A stretch of DNA of 6,198 nucleotides from Chlamydiia bacterium (GTDB lineage Bacteria > Chlamydiota > Chlamydiia > Chlamydiales > JAAZZY01). Positions 1-6,198 of this stretch are shown here, one piece after another. The notes beneath the pieces are model-generated. The model worked only from the letters and a program-made list of their open reading frames with translations. It had not been told where the DNA came from and ran no database searches. The stretch covers positions 1 to 6,198 of the forward strand of contig JAAZZY010000091.1 of the NCBI GenBank assembly GCA_014239035.1, written 5' to 3'. Each line of letters opens with the position of its first letter. Within the stretch, counting starts at the first letter, position 1. Position numbers and translations under genes: made by a program.

Positions 1-1779
1 CATGCTGCAGCCAAAATGGGTGCGTCTACTCTTTTACTTACAATGAATCTTGATACTATTGCCAAAATGAGTTGCAATCCTGCAATTGGTGGAATTGGCA
101 AGGGTCATATGGTGCGTGAAATCGATGCACTCGGTGGCCTAATGGGAAAAGTTACTGATGAATGTGGCATCCAATATCGCATGCTCAACGCCTCCAAAGG
201 TCCGGCTGTCTGGGCTCCTCGTGCTCAAGCTGACAAAGTGGCCTATCAGTTCAAAGTCAAAAGTTTACTTGAAGAAACTACTAACCTCGATATTATCCAA
301 GGAACAACAGAAGAGCTTTGGGTTGAAGATAATCAAATAAGAGGTGTCAAAACCAAAGAAGGGATTATTTATCAATCAAAGAGCGTAATCTTGTCTGCAG
401 GTACCTTTATGCGAGGGCTCATGCACCTTGGTGAAGTTAATTTTCAAGGAGGGCGAGCTGGAGATGGTGCAGCTACTGGCATCTCTAAAAACTTAATGGA
501 CCTAGGCTTTACTCTTGCAAGGCTTAAAACTGGCACTCCTCCGCGCATTCATTTAAAGAGCATCGATCTATCCAAAGTAGAAGAGCAAAAAGGAGAAGAT
601 GGGATTTATTTTTCTTTTGATCCTATACAAAATGAAAGACTAAAGCAAATCTGCTGCTACATCACTTATACTTCAAAAAAAAGTAAAGAAATCATTCAAA
701 AACACTTGCACCGCTCTCCCCTCTACAGTGGCAAAATAGAAGGCGTGGGACCAAGATATTGCCCATCTATTGAAGATAAAGTTGTTCGCTTTAGTGATAA
801 AGAGCGCCACCAAATCTTTTTAGAACCAGAGGGTTTAGATACTCAAGAAGTCTATGTTAATGGCATCTCTACATCACTTCCTTGTGATGTACAACTTGAA
901 CTACTCCATAGCATTTCAGGGCTAGAAAATGCGCGTATGATGCGCCCAGCGTATGCCATAGAATATGATTATGTAATATCGGGTCAAATTGACTCCACAT
1001 TGCAAAGCAAAAAGATTAAAGGCCTATATCTTGCAGGTCAAATCAATGGCACTACAGGATATGAGGAAGCAGCAGCACAAGGACTCATGGCTGCCATTAA
1101 TGCTGTGCTTGCCATTGAAAACAAACCGCCCTTTATTCTAAAACGATCAGAGGCCTATATAGGTGTTATGATCGATGATTTAATAAGGCAAGAGCTAGAA
1201 GAGCCTTACCGCATGTTTACATCACGCGCTGAATACAGACTTTTACTTCGACAAGATAACGCTGACCTTCGACTCCGATCTTACGGATATGAGCATGGAC
1301 TTATCAATGAAGTACAGATGAATCGCCTAAGATATAAAAAACACGTAATTGAAACTGAGATTAAGAGATTATCACTACTCTTTACAGAAATTGATTCAAA
1401 AGGGTATTCCTTTAAGAAAGTCCTTGCTAGACCAGAAATGAACTACCAGATTATGAAAGAAAGGTACCCGGATAAATTAGTAGGTTACTCAAATGATATT
1501 GAGAAGCAAATTGAGCTCAATATTAAGTATGAAGGCTACATTAAAAGACAGCTTACGGAGATAAATAAGTTTGATCACTTAGAAAAGCTTTTTTTTCCCA
1601 AAAATATTAACTTTTCCTCTATTATAGGACTTCGTAATGAAGCTGCAGAGAAATTAGAAAAATACAACCCCGAGAATTTGGGACAGGCTTCTCGTATTGC
1701 CGGTGTCTCCCCTGCTGATATTTCAGTATTGATGGTGGCAGTAGACTCAAAAGGTATAAATGAATCAAACAGATATTAA
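1..1779 (+). CDS. mnmG: tRNA uridine-5-carboxymethylaminomethyl modification enzyme MnmG (GidA), 5'-truncated by window edge
   Basis: MnmG is an FAD protein that works with the GTPase MnmE to place the (carboxymethyl)aminomethyl group on wobble U34 of certain tRNAs. The reading frame is open from base 1 (first codon His in HAAAKMG), so the ATG at 16 is internal. By alignment to remembered E. coli MnmG about 22 N-terminal residues, including the GGGHAG dinucleotide-binding loop, lie upstream. Visible signatures: SCNPAIGGIGKGH (bases 70-108), LNASKGPAV, RLKTGTPPR, the family signature GPRYCPSIEDKVVRF (748-792), the second signature AGQINGTTGYEEAAAQG ending at 1083, and EPYRMFTSRAEYRLLLRQDNADLRL split around 1200-1275. 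Both conserved cysteines are present, in SCNP (73-75) and RYCP (760-762). The C-terminal MnmE/tRNA-binding region ends with GQASRIAGVSPADI. Estimated full length is about 614 residues, normal for the family. The second signature has Ala where Gly is usual (LMAAINA). Its 3' end overlaps lplA by 20 bp. Confidence 0.97.
   Translation, partial: HAAAKMGASTLLLTMNLDTIAKMSCNPAIGGIGKGHMVREIDALGGLMGKVTDECGIQYRMLNASKGPAVWAPRAQADKVAYQFKVKSLLEETTNLDIIQGTTEELWVEDNQIRGVKTKEGIIYQSKSVILSAGTFMRGLMHLGEVNFQGGRAGDGAATGISKNLMDLGFTLARLKTGTPPRIHLKSIDLSKVEEQKGEDGIYFSFDPIQNERLKQICCYITYTSKKSKEIIQKHLHRSPLYSGKIEGVGPRYCPSIEDKVVRFSDKERHQIFLEPEGLDTQEVYVNGISTSLPCDVQLELLHSISGLENARMMRPAYAIEYDYVISGQIDSTLQSKKIKGLYLAGQINGTTGYEEAAAQGLMAAINAVLAIENKPPFILKRSEAYIGVMIDDLIRQELEEPYRMFTSRAEYRLLLRQDNADLRLRSYGYEHGLINEVQMNRLRYKKHVIETEIKRLSLLFTEIDSKGYSFKKVLARPEMNYQIMKERYPDKLVGYSNDIEKQIELNIKYEGYIKRQLTEINKFDHLEKLFFPKNINFSSIIGLRNEAAEKLEKYNPENLGQASRIAGVSPADISVLMVAVDSKGINESNRY
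1749..1754 (+). promoter_or_regulatory. Shine-Dalgarno-like site for lplA, inside mnmG
   Basis: AAAAGG lies 5 nt before the ATG at 1760, within the last codons of mnmG. An in-frame TAA at 1757-1759 directly precedes that ATG, so it is the first possible ATG start and the site supports it. The position allows lplA to be translated from the mnmG mRNA. Confidence 0.6.
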
Positions 1780-2473
1780 TTTCATTTACCTTGATGGGTG
1801 TCCTATTTATGACCAACTAGCTTTAGAAGAAGCACTACTTCGGGCAGACAACGAAAATTGGTGTATAGTTAACATGGGTTCGCCAGATGCTATTGTACTG
1901 GGCATTTCATCGACACCCGAAGAGATGATTCATTTGGATCATTTGCAAAATAACCCAGTACCTATTATTAAAAGATTTAGCGGAGGCGGAACTGTCTATG
2001 TGGACCAAAAAACCCTTTTTATCACTTTTATCTGCAACAAAGAAGATACTGATACTGATTGCTACCCAAAGCCTATTTTAAATTGGGGCAAAAACTTCTA
2101 CAAAGAAGTTTTTGATCATGAGCACTTCGATCTTAATGAGAACGACTATGTCATGGAAAATAAAAAAATTGGGGGCAACGCCCTCTATATCCGCAAAGAT
2201 AGATGGCTCTTACATACATCCTTTCTCTGGGATTATGACATCAAAAAAATAAATTTACTAAAGCTCCCTCAAAAAACTCCAGAATATCGCCAGGGACGCT
2301 CTCACAAAGATTTTATGACATCCCTAAGCAAATTCTACCCTAGCATTAAGCCGCTGCTTGAAAAGGTTCCTAAAAAGCTCTCACGCCACTTCTCTATCAA
2401 GGAGACCTACAACGAAATACCTCAAGGCAAGCTCAATAAAGAGCATAGAAAGTCCCTCAAACTAATAAAATAA
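1760..2473 (+). CDS. lplA: Lipoate-protein ligase A family protein (short, single-domain form)
   Basis: This protein of 237 residues belongs to the biotin/lipoate A/B ligase family, which activates lipoate with ATP and attaches it to a lysine of E2 subunits or GcvH. Motifs: KRFSGGGTVYVD (residues 71-82, the RRxSGGGxVxHD lipoyl-AMP loop), KIGGNA (136-141, where Lys136 matches the conserved lysine of KxSGSA), and HTSFLWDYD (152-160) in place of the usual HHGTLL. The E. coli enzyme is about 338 residues with a C-terminal accessory domain; that domain is absent here, as in chlamydial LplA proteins. In C. trachomatis LplA1 is reported to use exogenous lipoate, so scavenging from the host is the likely role (inference). 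An octanoyltransferase-like role is the main alternative. The start is fixed by a TAA codon just upstream and a Shine-Dalgarno-like AAAAGG. The gene overlaps mnmG by 20 bp and probably shares its transcript. Confidence 0.92.
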   Translation: MNQTDINFIYLDGCPIYDQLALEEALLRADNENWCIVNMGSPDAIVLGISSTPEEMIHLDHLQNNPVPIIKRFSGGGTVYVDQKTLFITFICNKEDTDTDCYPKPILNWGKNFYKEVFDHEHFDLNENDYVMENKKIGGNALYIRKDRWLLHTSFLWDYDIKKINLLKLPQKTPEYRQGRSHKDFMTSLSKFYPSIKPLLEKVPKKLSRHFSIKETYNEIPQGKLNKEHRKSLKLIK

Positions 2474-2483
2474 TTTTTTAATC

Positions 2484-2505
2484 GAAGTTAGCTCTTAAGA
2501 ACTTC
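2484..2505. repeat. Inverted repeat at the lplA/lepA convergent junction
   Basis: GAAGTT (2484-2489) and AACTTC (2500-2505) are perfect 6-bp arms around a 10-base loop, which itself holds the palindrome CTTAAG. It spans the lepA stop codon and begins 10 bases after the lplA stop codon. It could fold in both transcripts, but the arms are AT-rich and neither strand has a clean T run just after the stem. The minus strand continues GATTAAAAAATTATTTT. It may be a weak bidirectional terminator or chance. Confidence 0.3.
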
Positions 2506-4290
2506 CATAAAGGCGCTTTGAGGGATGCTGACTTTCCCAAATTCTTTCATACGCTTTTTACCTTTCTTCTGTTTTTCCCAGAGCTTACGCTTACGTGAGA
2601 TATCCCCCCCATAGCATTTGGCGGTAACATTTTTGCCCATCGCAGAGATTGTTTCTCTAGCTATGATTTTACCACCGATTGCTGCTTGAATAGGCACTTT
2701 AAAAAGCTGTTTTGGAATCACGTCTTTAAGCTTAGCGCAAATCACTCGTCCTTTGGCTTCTGCTTTGGAGCGGTGAACTAAACAAGAAAAAGCATCTACA
2801 GATTCTGCATTAACTTTCACTTCAAGCTTGATGATGTCACTTTTTTTGTATTCATGGAAGGCATAATCAAAAGAAGCATAACCTTTTGTTGCTGATTTTA
2901 ATTTATCATTAAAATCAGTAACTACTTCATTGAGCGGGAAATGATAGGTTAGAAAGAGTCGGGTCTCCCCTACACTTTCGGTTTTAACTAGGTCCCCTCT
3001 TTTATCATTTCCAAGATTCATAATAGCGCCCATATAGTCGGATGGAGTCATGATATGACACTCAACCCAGGGCTCTTCTATTTTTAGGATCTGAGTTGGA
3101 TCTGGGTAGTATGAGGGGTTGTCTAAATCTTTTTGCTCTCCACCATTTAACGTAATGCGATAGACAACAGAGGGTGCAGTAATTACTATATCTAAATCAA
3201 ATTCTCTAATGATACGCTCTGAAATGATCTCGAGGTGAAGCAGACCTAGGAAGCCGCATCTAAAGCCAAACCCAAGGGCTTGACTGCTTTCCTGCTCTAT
3301 ATATAGAGCAGAGTCATTGAGCTGCAGGCGAGAGAGCGCATCACGAAGCGCCTCAAAGTCTGTGGTGTCTACAGGGTAGATTCCTGCAAAAACAACAGGA
3401 TTTACTTCTTTAAAGCCCTTTAATGGCTCAGATACCGGATTTTTTTGATAAGTGATGGTATCGCCAACTTTAATGTCGTGAGAGTTTTTGATGTTAGCGA
3501 TCATATAGCCCACTTCGCCAACAGAGAGTTCTTCTGTTGCTTTTTCATCTGGTGCAAAGATGCCCACTTCTAAAACTTCAAATTTCTTTTGGGTGGCCAT
3601 CATCAAAATAGGAGTCCCCTTTTTCACTGTGCCACTAATCACACGTATATAGACCATCACTCCTCTATAAGGATCATAGTGAGAGTCAAAAACAAGAGTC
3701 CTTAGATATCCATCATCAATAACCTTTGGTGGAGGAACAACCTCTAGAAGCTTTTCTAAAATAAGATCGACTCCCTTGCCTGTTTTTGCTGAGCATTCAA
3801 TTGACTGAGAGGTGTCTAGTCCTATGACTTCTTCAATTTGATTCTTCACATCTTGAGGATCTGCTTGAGCTAAGTCAATTTTATTAAGTACGGGGAGAAT
3901 CTCTAGGTTATGCTCTACAGCTAAAAAGACATTAGCAAGCGTTTGTGCTTGCACTCCTTGAGAAGCATCAACAACTAAAAGCGCTCCTTCACAGGCAGCT
4001 AAAGATCTAGAGACTTCATATGAAAAATCAACATGCCCTGGAGTATCAATAAAGTTAATCTGATAGGTATGGCCATCTTGAGATTTATAGGTCATGGTCA
4101 CAGGGTGAGCTTTGATGGTAATACCACGCTCACGCTCAAGATCCATGTCATCTAAAAGCTGCTCTTGCATCTCTCTTTTGGATACTGTGCTTGTCAGTTC
4201 AATTAAACGATCTGCAATGGTAGATTTACCATGGTCGATGTGGGCGATTATTGAAAAGTTTCTAATGTATTTAGGATCTTGTTTAGACAT
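2488..4290 (-). CDS. lepA: Elongation factor 4 (LepA), ribosome-associated GTPase
   Basis: LepA is a translational GTPase that binds the ribosome; back-translocation and roles in initiation or ribosome assembly have been proposed. This copy is full length at 600 residues. GTPase motifs: AHIDHGKST (16-24, P-loop), RGITIK (55-60, switch I), DTPGH (82-86, switch II, with the catalytic-type His86), NKID (136-139) and SAKT (167-170). Beta-barrel domain II follows, then the LepA-typical LGFGFRCGFLGLLHLE (339-354), a domain V-like segment, and the LepA-only C-terminal domain with KCYGGDISRKRKLW (558-571) and a Lys-rich stretch. This domain and the lack of EF-G domain IV separate it from EF-G and BipA. 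The start is firm: an in-frame TAA lies two codons upstream (4296-4294). No Shine-Dalgarno sequence is visible in the 20 bases before the ATG, but the start lies inside the upstream methyltransferase gene (8-bp overlap), so translational coupling is likely. It converges on lplA with a 14-bp gap. Confidence 0.98.
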   Translation of the reverse strand: MSKQDPKYIRNFSIIAHIDHGKSTIADRLIELTSTVSKREMQEQLLDDMDLERERGITIKAHPVTMTYKSQDGHTYQINFIDTPGHVDFSYEVSRSLAACEGALLVVDASQGVQAQTLANVFLAVEHNLEILPVLNKIDLAQADPQDVKNQIEEVIGLDTSQSIECSAKTGKGVDLILEKLLEVVPPPKVIDDGYLRTLVFDSHYDPYRGVMVYIRVISGTVKKGTPILMMATQKKFEVLEVGIFAPDEKATEELSVGEVGYMIANIKNSHDIKVGDTITYQKNPVSEPLKGFKEVNPVVFAGIYPVDTTDFEALRDALSRLQLNDSALYIEQESSQALGFGFRCGFLGLLHLEIISERIIREFDLDIVITAPSVVYRITLNGGEQKDLDNPSYYPDPTQILKIEEPWVECHIMTPSDYMGAIMNLGNDKRGDLVKTESVGETRLFLTYHFPLNEVVTDFNDKLKSATKGYASFDYAFHEYKKSDIIKLEVKVNAESVDAFSCLVHRSKAEAKGRVICAKLKDVIPKQLFKVPIQAAIGGKIIARETISAMGKNVTAKCYGGDISRKRKLWEKQKKGKKRMKEFGKVSIPQSAFMEVLKS

Positions 4291-4966
4291 GCGTTAGAGT
4301 TTTAAGTTTTTCTTCAATTTTTTGATTCCAACAGGCAATTCCACCAATATAGTCATCGTATGTTGCAAGTGTAGGTTTTTCTAGTTGATTTTCAAGGTAT
4401 TTGCGCACGTGGCAATACTGATCTTTAGGATTAGCATCATGCCATCCGATGGTTCCATTTTCACTAAGAAGCTCAATTGCAAGTTCCGTATCTTCTTTGA
4501 CACCTTTTAAAGAGTGATCTCCATCAATAAAAACCATGTCCATCTCACCAAACTTTCTTTTGATTTCACTTGCAATAAGATCATGAGAGTTGCCAACGAG
4601 TTGCACAAAACGATCCCTTCGCTCTTTAACCACAAAACTTCCTATTTCCTCAAAAGTAAGCTCAGAGTTATTGAACTTCTTTTTAAAGAATTCTCTTTTT
4701 GGACTGATATAAGCAATAGATGTAACCCTGCACTCAGGCAAAATCTGCAAGAAAAAATCAGAGGTCACACCCTTATAGGTCCCGATCTCAAAGATTTGCT
4801 TTGGTTTTGAAAATTCTAAGAGAGCAGCGAGCGCTAAATAATCTTTAAGGTGGGTCATCCCCTCTGAAATAAGGGCTGCCTCTTCTGCAATAAGCTCAAG
4901 TGTGTGCCTACGCTCTGGGCTAATTTCAAACCAATCAAAAAAAGATTTCACTCGATCTATAATCAT
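4283..4966 (-). CDS. Class I SAM-dependent methyltransferase (Methyltransf_24-like), substrate unknown
   Basis: This is a predicted soluble protein of 227 residues with no signal peptide or membrane segment. Motif I, FEIGTYKG (59-66), is the SAM-binding loop after strand 1. FIDGDHSLKGVKED (146-159) and GTIGWHDAN (171-179) are the strand 4-5 motifs of the Methyltransf_24 / O-methyltransferase-like group, in which the Asp and His residues often sit at a metal or catalytic site. About 45 helical residues precede the Rossmann fold. Oddly, strand 2 ends VTSIAYISP: Ala85 sits where an Asp or Glu that holds the SAM ribose is usual. The substrate cannot be read from sequence; small-molecule, sugar or lipid O-methylation are possibilities. 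The gene starts 14 bp after gnd, has a Shine-Dalgarno-like AAAAGG, and overlaps lepA by 8 bp, so it sits inside a gnd-lepA unit. From memory Chlamydia has gnd and lepA adjacent without it. Confidence 0.8.
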   Translation of the reverse strand: MIIDRVKSFFDWFEISPERRHTLELIAEEAALISEGMTHLKDYLALAALLEFSKPKQIFEIGTYKGVTSDFFLQILPECRVTSIAYISPKREFFKKKFNNSELTFEEIGSFVVKERRDRFVQLVGNSHDLIASEIKRKFGEMDMVFIDGDHSLKGVKEDTELAIELLSENGTIGWHDANPKDQYCHVRKYLENQLEKPTLATYDDYIGGIACWNQKIEEKLKTLTHV

Positions 4967-4973
4967 ATAAGGG

Positions 4974-4979
4974 CCTTTT
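4974..4979 (-). promoter_or_regulatory. Shine-Dalgarno-like site for the methyltransferase gene
   Basis: On the minus strand AAAAGG lies 7 nt before the ATG at 4966, inside the 14-bp gap after the gnd stop codon. It supports that start, and its position right after gnd suggests translation from a shared mRNA. No promoter-like sequence fits in this gap. Confidence 0.6.
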
Positions 4980-4980
4980 G

Positions 4981-6198
4981 TTATGCGTTATAATGCGTTG
5001 CTGAAATAGTTCCGCCTCTACCTGTCCAATTTGTATGGAAAAATTTTCCACGCTCTTTATCTACTCTTTCATAAGTGTGGGCACCAAAATAATCCCGCTG
5101 AGCCTGAAGTAAATTCTGAGGAAGATTTTTTGTACGAAGACCATCATAAAAGGATAGAGCAGCGCTAAAGGATGGAACTGGGATGCCAAGTGTTACAGCA
5201 TGATGAACCACCTGTCTCCAAGAGCCTTGTGCTTTTTCAATAGCGTCTTTAAAAAATGAATCATAGAGCAAGTTTGAGAGCTTTGAATCTTTTTGATAGG
5301 CTTTAGTAATCTCTGACAAGAAAGAGCTTCTAATAATACATCCACCTCTCCACATAAAGGCAATTTGAGCATAATTAAGCTCCCAATTATATTCTTTTGC
5401 AGCTTCTTTTAAGAGCATAAAGCCTTGAGCATAGCTGATAATTTTTGAAGCATATAAAGCTTCAAAAATTTGATTAACAAACTCTTGCTTATCGCCCTTA
5501 AACTCAGGATTTGGTCCTTTTAAAAGCTCTGATGCTGTAACTCTTTCTTCTTTCATACTAGATAAGTAGCGAGCAAATACCGACTCTGCAATAAGCGTTA
5601 AAGGCACACCTAATTCGAGAGCATTAACCCCTGTCCACTTTCCAGTTCCTTTTTGCCCGGCAACATCAAGGATCTTATCTACAAGAGGATGGTTATCTTC
5701 ATATTTAAACGCTAAGATATCACGGGTAATTTCAATGAGATAGCTGTTAAGTTCTTTTTTATTCCACTGATCAAAAATCACACTGATCTCATCAGTAGAG
5801 AGGTTTAGAGCTCCACGAAGAAGGTGATACGCCTCACAAATGAGCTGCATATCTCCATATTCAATTCCGTTATGAACCATTTTTACAAAATGACCCGAGC
5901 CTCCATTTCCAACCCAGTCACAGCATGGAAGATCTTCTACTTCTGCAGCAATGCTCTGAAAGATCAGCGCAACATGTTCCCATGCTTTTGGGCTACCACC
6001 AGGCATAATCGATGGCCCAAATCGTGCTCCTTCTTCTCCACCAGATACTCCTGCACCAATAAAGAGGATCCCTTTTTTTTCTAGTGCTTTTAACCTACGC
6101 TCTGAATCTTGATAGTGACTATTGCCTCCATCGATAATAATATCCCCTTCTTCTAAATGGGGAGTGATTTGATCAATAAATTTATCGACAACTTCTCC
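4981..6198 (-). CDS. gnd: 6-phosphogluconate dehydrogenase, decarboxylating, 5'-truncated by window edge
   Basis: Gnd oxidatively decarboxylates 6-phosphogluconate to ribulose 5-phosphate and CO2, producing NAD(P)H in the pentose phosphate pathway. The frame is open to the window edge, giving 405 residues; the ATG at 6006 is internal, since GVSGGEEGARFGPSI is encoded just upstream of it. About 76 N-terminal residues are missing, including the Rossmann loop, so cofactor preference cannot be judged. Motifs (numbered from the edge): IIIDGGNS (20-27), GVSGGEEG (50-57), VKMVHNGIEYGD (105-116, with catalytic-type Lys106 and Glu113), the family signature ILDVAGQKGTGKW (176-188) and QRDYFGAH (367-374), whose Arg and His match sheep residues that hold the substrate phosphate from the partner subunit. 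It ends HTNWTGRGGTISATHYNA, a tail like the mammalian enzyme and absent from E. coli Gnd. Estimated full length is about 481 residues. It leads the gnd-methyltransferase-lepA cluster. Confidence 0.97.
   Translation of the reverse strand, partial: GEVVDKFIDQITPHLEEGDIIIDGGNSHYQDSERRLKALEKKGILFIGAGVSGGEEGARFGPSIMPGGSPKAWEHVALIFQSIAAEVEDLPCCDWVGNGGSGHFVKMVHNGIEYGDMQLICEAYHLLRGALNLSTDEISVIFDQWNKKELNSYLIEITRDILAFKYEDNHPLVDKILDVAGQKGTGKWTGVNALELGVPLTLIAESVFARYLSSMKEERVTASELLKGPNPEFKGDKQEFVNQIFEALYASKIISYAQGFMLLKEAAKEYNWELNYAQIAFMWRGGCIIRSSFLSEITKAYQKDSKLSNLLYDSFFKDAIEKAQGSWRQVVHHAVTLGIPVPSFSAALSFYDGLRTKNLPQNLLQAQRDYFGAHTYERVDKERGKFFHTNWTGRGGTISATHYNA

Noticed and set aside
16..18. ATG at 16 as the mnmG start
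   Set aside because: The frame is open to base 1 and the preceding codons (HAAAK) match the family's sequence after the missing GGGHAG loop, so this Met is internal.
158..340. Short plus-strand frame within mnmG
   Set aside because: It lies wholly inside strongly conserved mnmG in another frame and shows no recognisable motif.
1622..1816. Minus-strand frame across the mnmG/lplA overlap
   Set aside because: It is antisense to two recognised genes, and its translation shows no domain.
1760..2473. lplA as a truncated pseudogene, since it lacks the E. coli C-terminal domain
   Set aside because: Both core motifs and the conserved lysine are intact, and about 235 residues is the expected length for chlamydial and other single-domain members.
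2488..4290. EF-G or BipA/TypA instead of LepA
   Set aside because: The LepA-specific C-terminal domain (KCYGGDISRKRKLW) and the 600-residue length identify LepA.
4112..4297. Plus-strand frame antisense to the lepA GTPase domain
   Set aside because: Ser/Arg-rich translation arising from the conserved antisense codons of lepA; no independent support.
4514..4810. Plus-strand 98-codon frame antisense to the methyltransferase gene
   Set aside because: The opposite strand has clear SAM-binding and FIDGDH motifs plus operon spacing; this frame has no recognisable motif.
6004..6006. ATG at 6006 as the gnd start
   Set aside because: The 64 codons up to the window edge are open and encode conserved 6PGDH motifs (IIIDGGNS, GVSGGEEG); this Met is the one in the conserved SIMPGG.
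5824..6084. Plus-strand frame antisense to gnd
   Set aside because: It overlaps the most conserved part of gnd and has no recognisable motif.
1..6198. A new defence, mobile or biosynthetic system
   Set aside because: Four of five genes are housekeeping genes with clear families, there are no transposase, integrase, nuclease or repeat-array signatures, and one methyltransferase does not make a system.

Overview
The window is wholly protein-coding, about 40% G+C by eye, and reads as a housekeeping segment of a Chlamydiae (Chlamydiota) genome. The family assignments rest on motifs seen in the sequence. The phylum call rests on recalled resemblance: LepA, MnmG and LplA follow the wording of their chlamydial counterparts closely (for example LepA FDSHYDPY, DAFSCLVHR and the KVSIP..AF.EVLK ending; MnmG SPADISVLMVAV). 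The gene pairs mnmG-lplA and gnd-lepA are also both familiar from Chlamydia. I cannot name the genus. An environmental (Parachlamydia/Simkania/Waddlia-type) lineage is more likely than Chlamydia proper, because the two pairs are joined here and an extra gene sits between gnd and lepA.

Layout: the plus strand carries mnmG (tRNA wobble-uridine modification; its 5' end lies outside the window), overlapping by 20 bp with lplA (lipoate-protein ligase, short form). Fourteen bases after lplA, and facing it, the minus-strand cluster ends. In transcription order that cluster is gnd (6-phosphogluconate dehydrogenase, 5' end outside the window), then a class I methyltransferase of unknown substrate, then lepA (elongation factor 4). 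The gaps are 14 bp (gnd to methyltransferase) and an 8-bp overlap (methyltransferase to lepA), so the three look like one transcription unit. No stretch over 20 bp is non-coding, and I see no RNA gene, insertion sequence, CRISPR array or prophage gene.

The genes do not form one pathway. MnmG and LepA support translation, LplA attaches the lipoyl cofactor to 2-oxoacid dehydrogenase complexes (or GcvH), and Gnd runs the oxidative pentose phosphate branch. The points most worth a second look are the methyltransferase between gnd and lepA, which lacks the usual acidic residue after strand 2; the plant-like motif set of LplA; the mammalian-type C-terminal tail of Gnd; and a convergent junction with no clear terminator. 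I found no evidence of a new multi-gene system.
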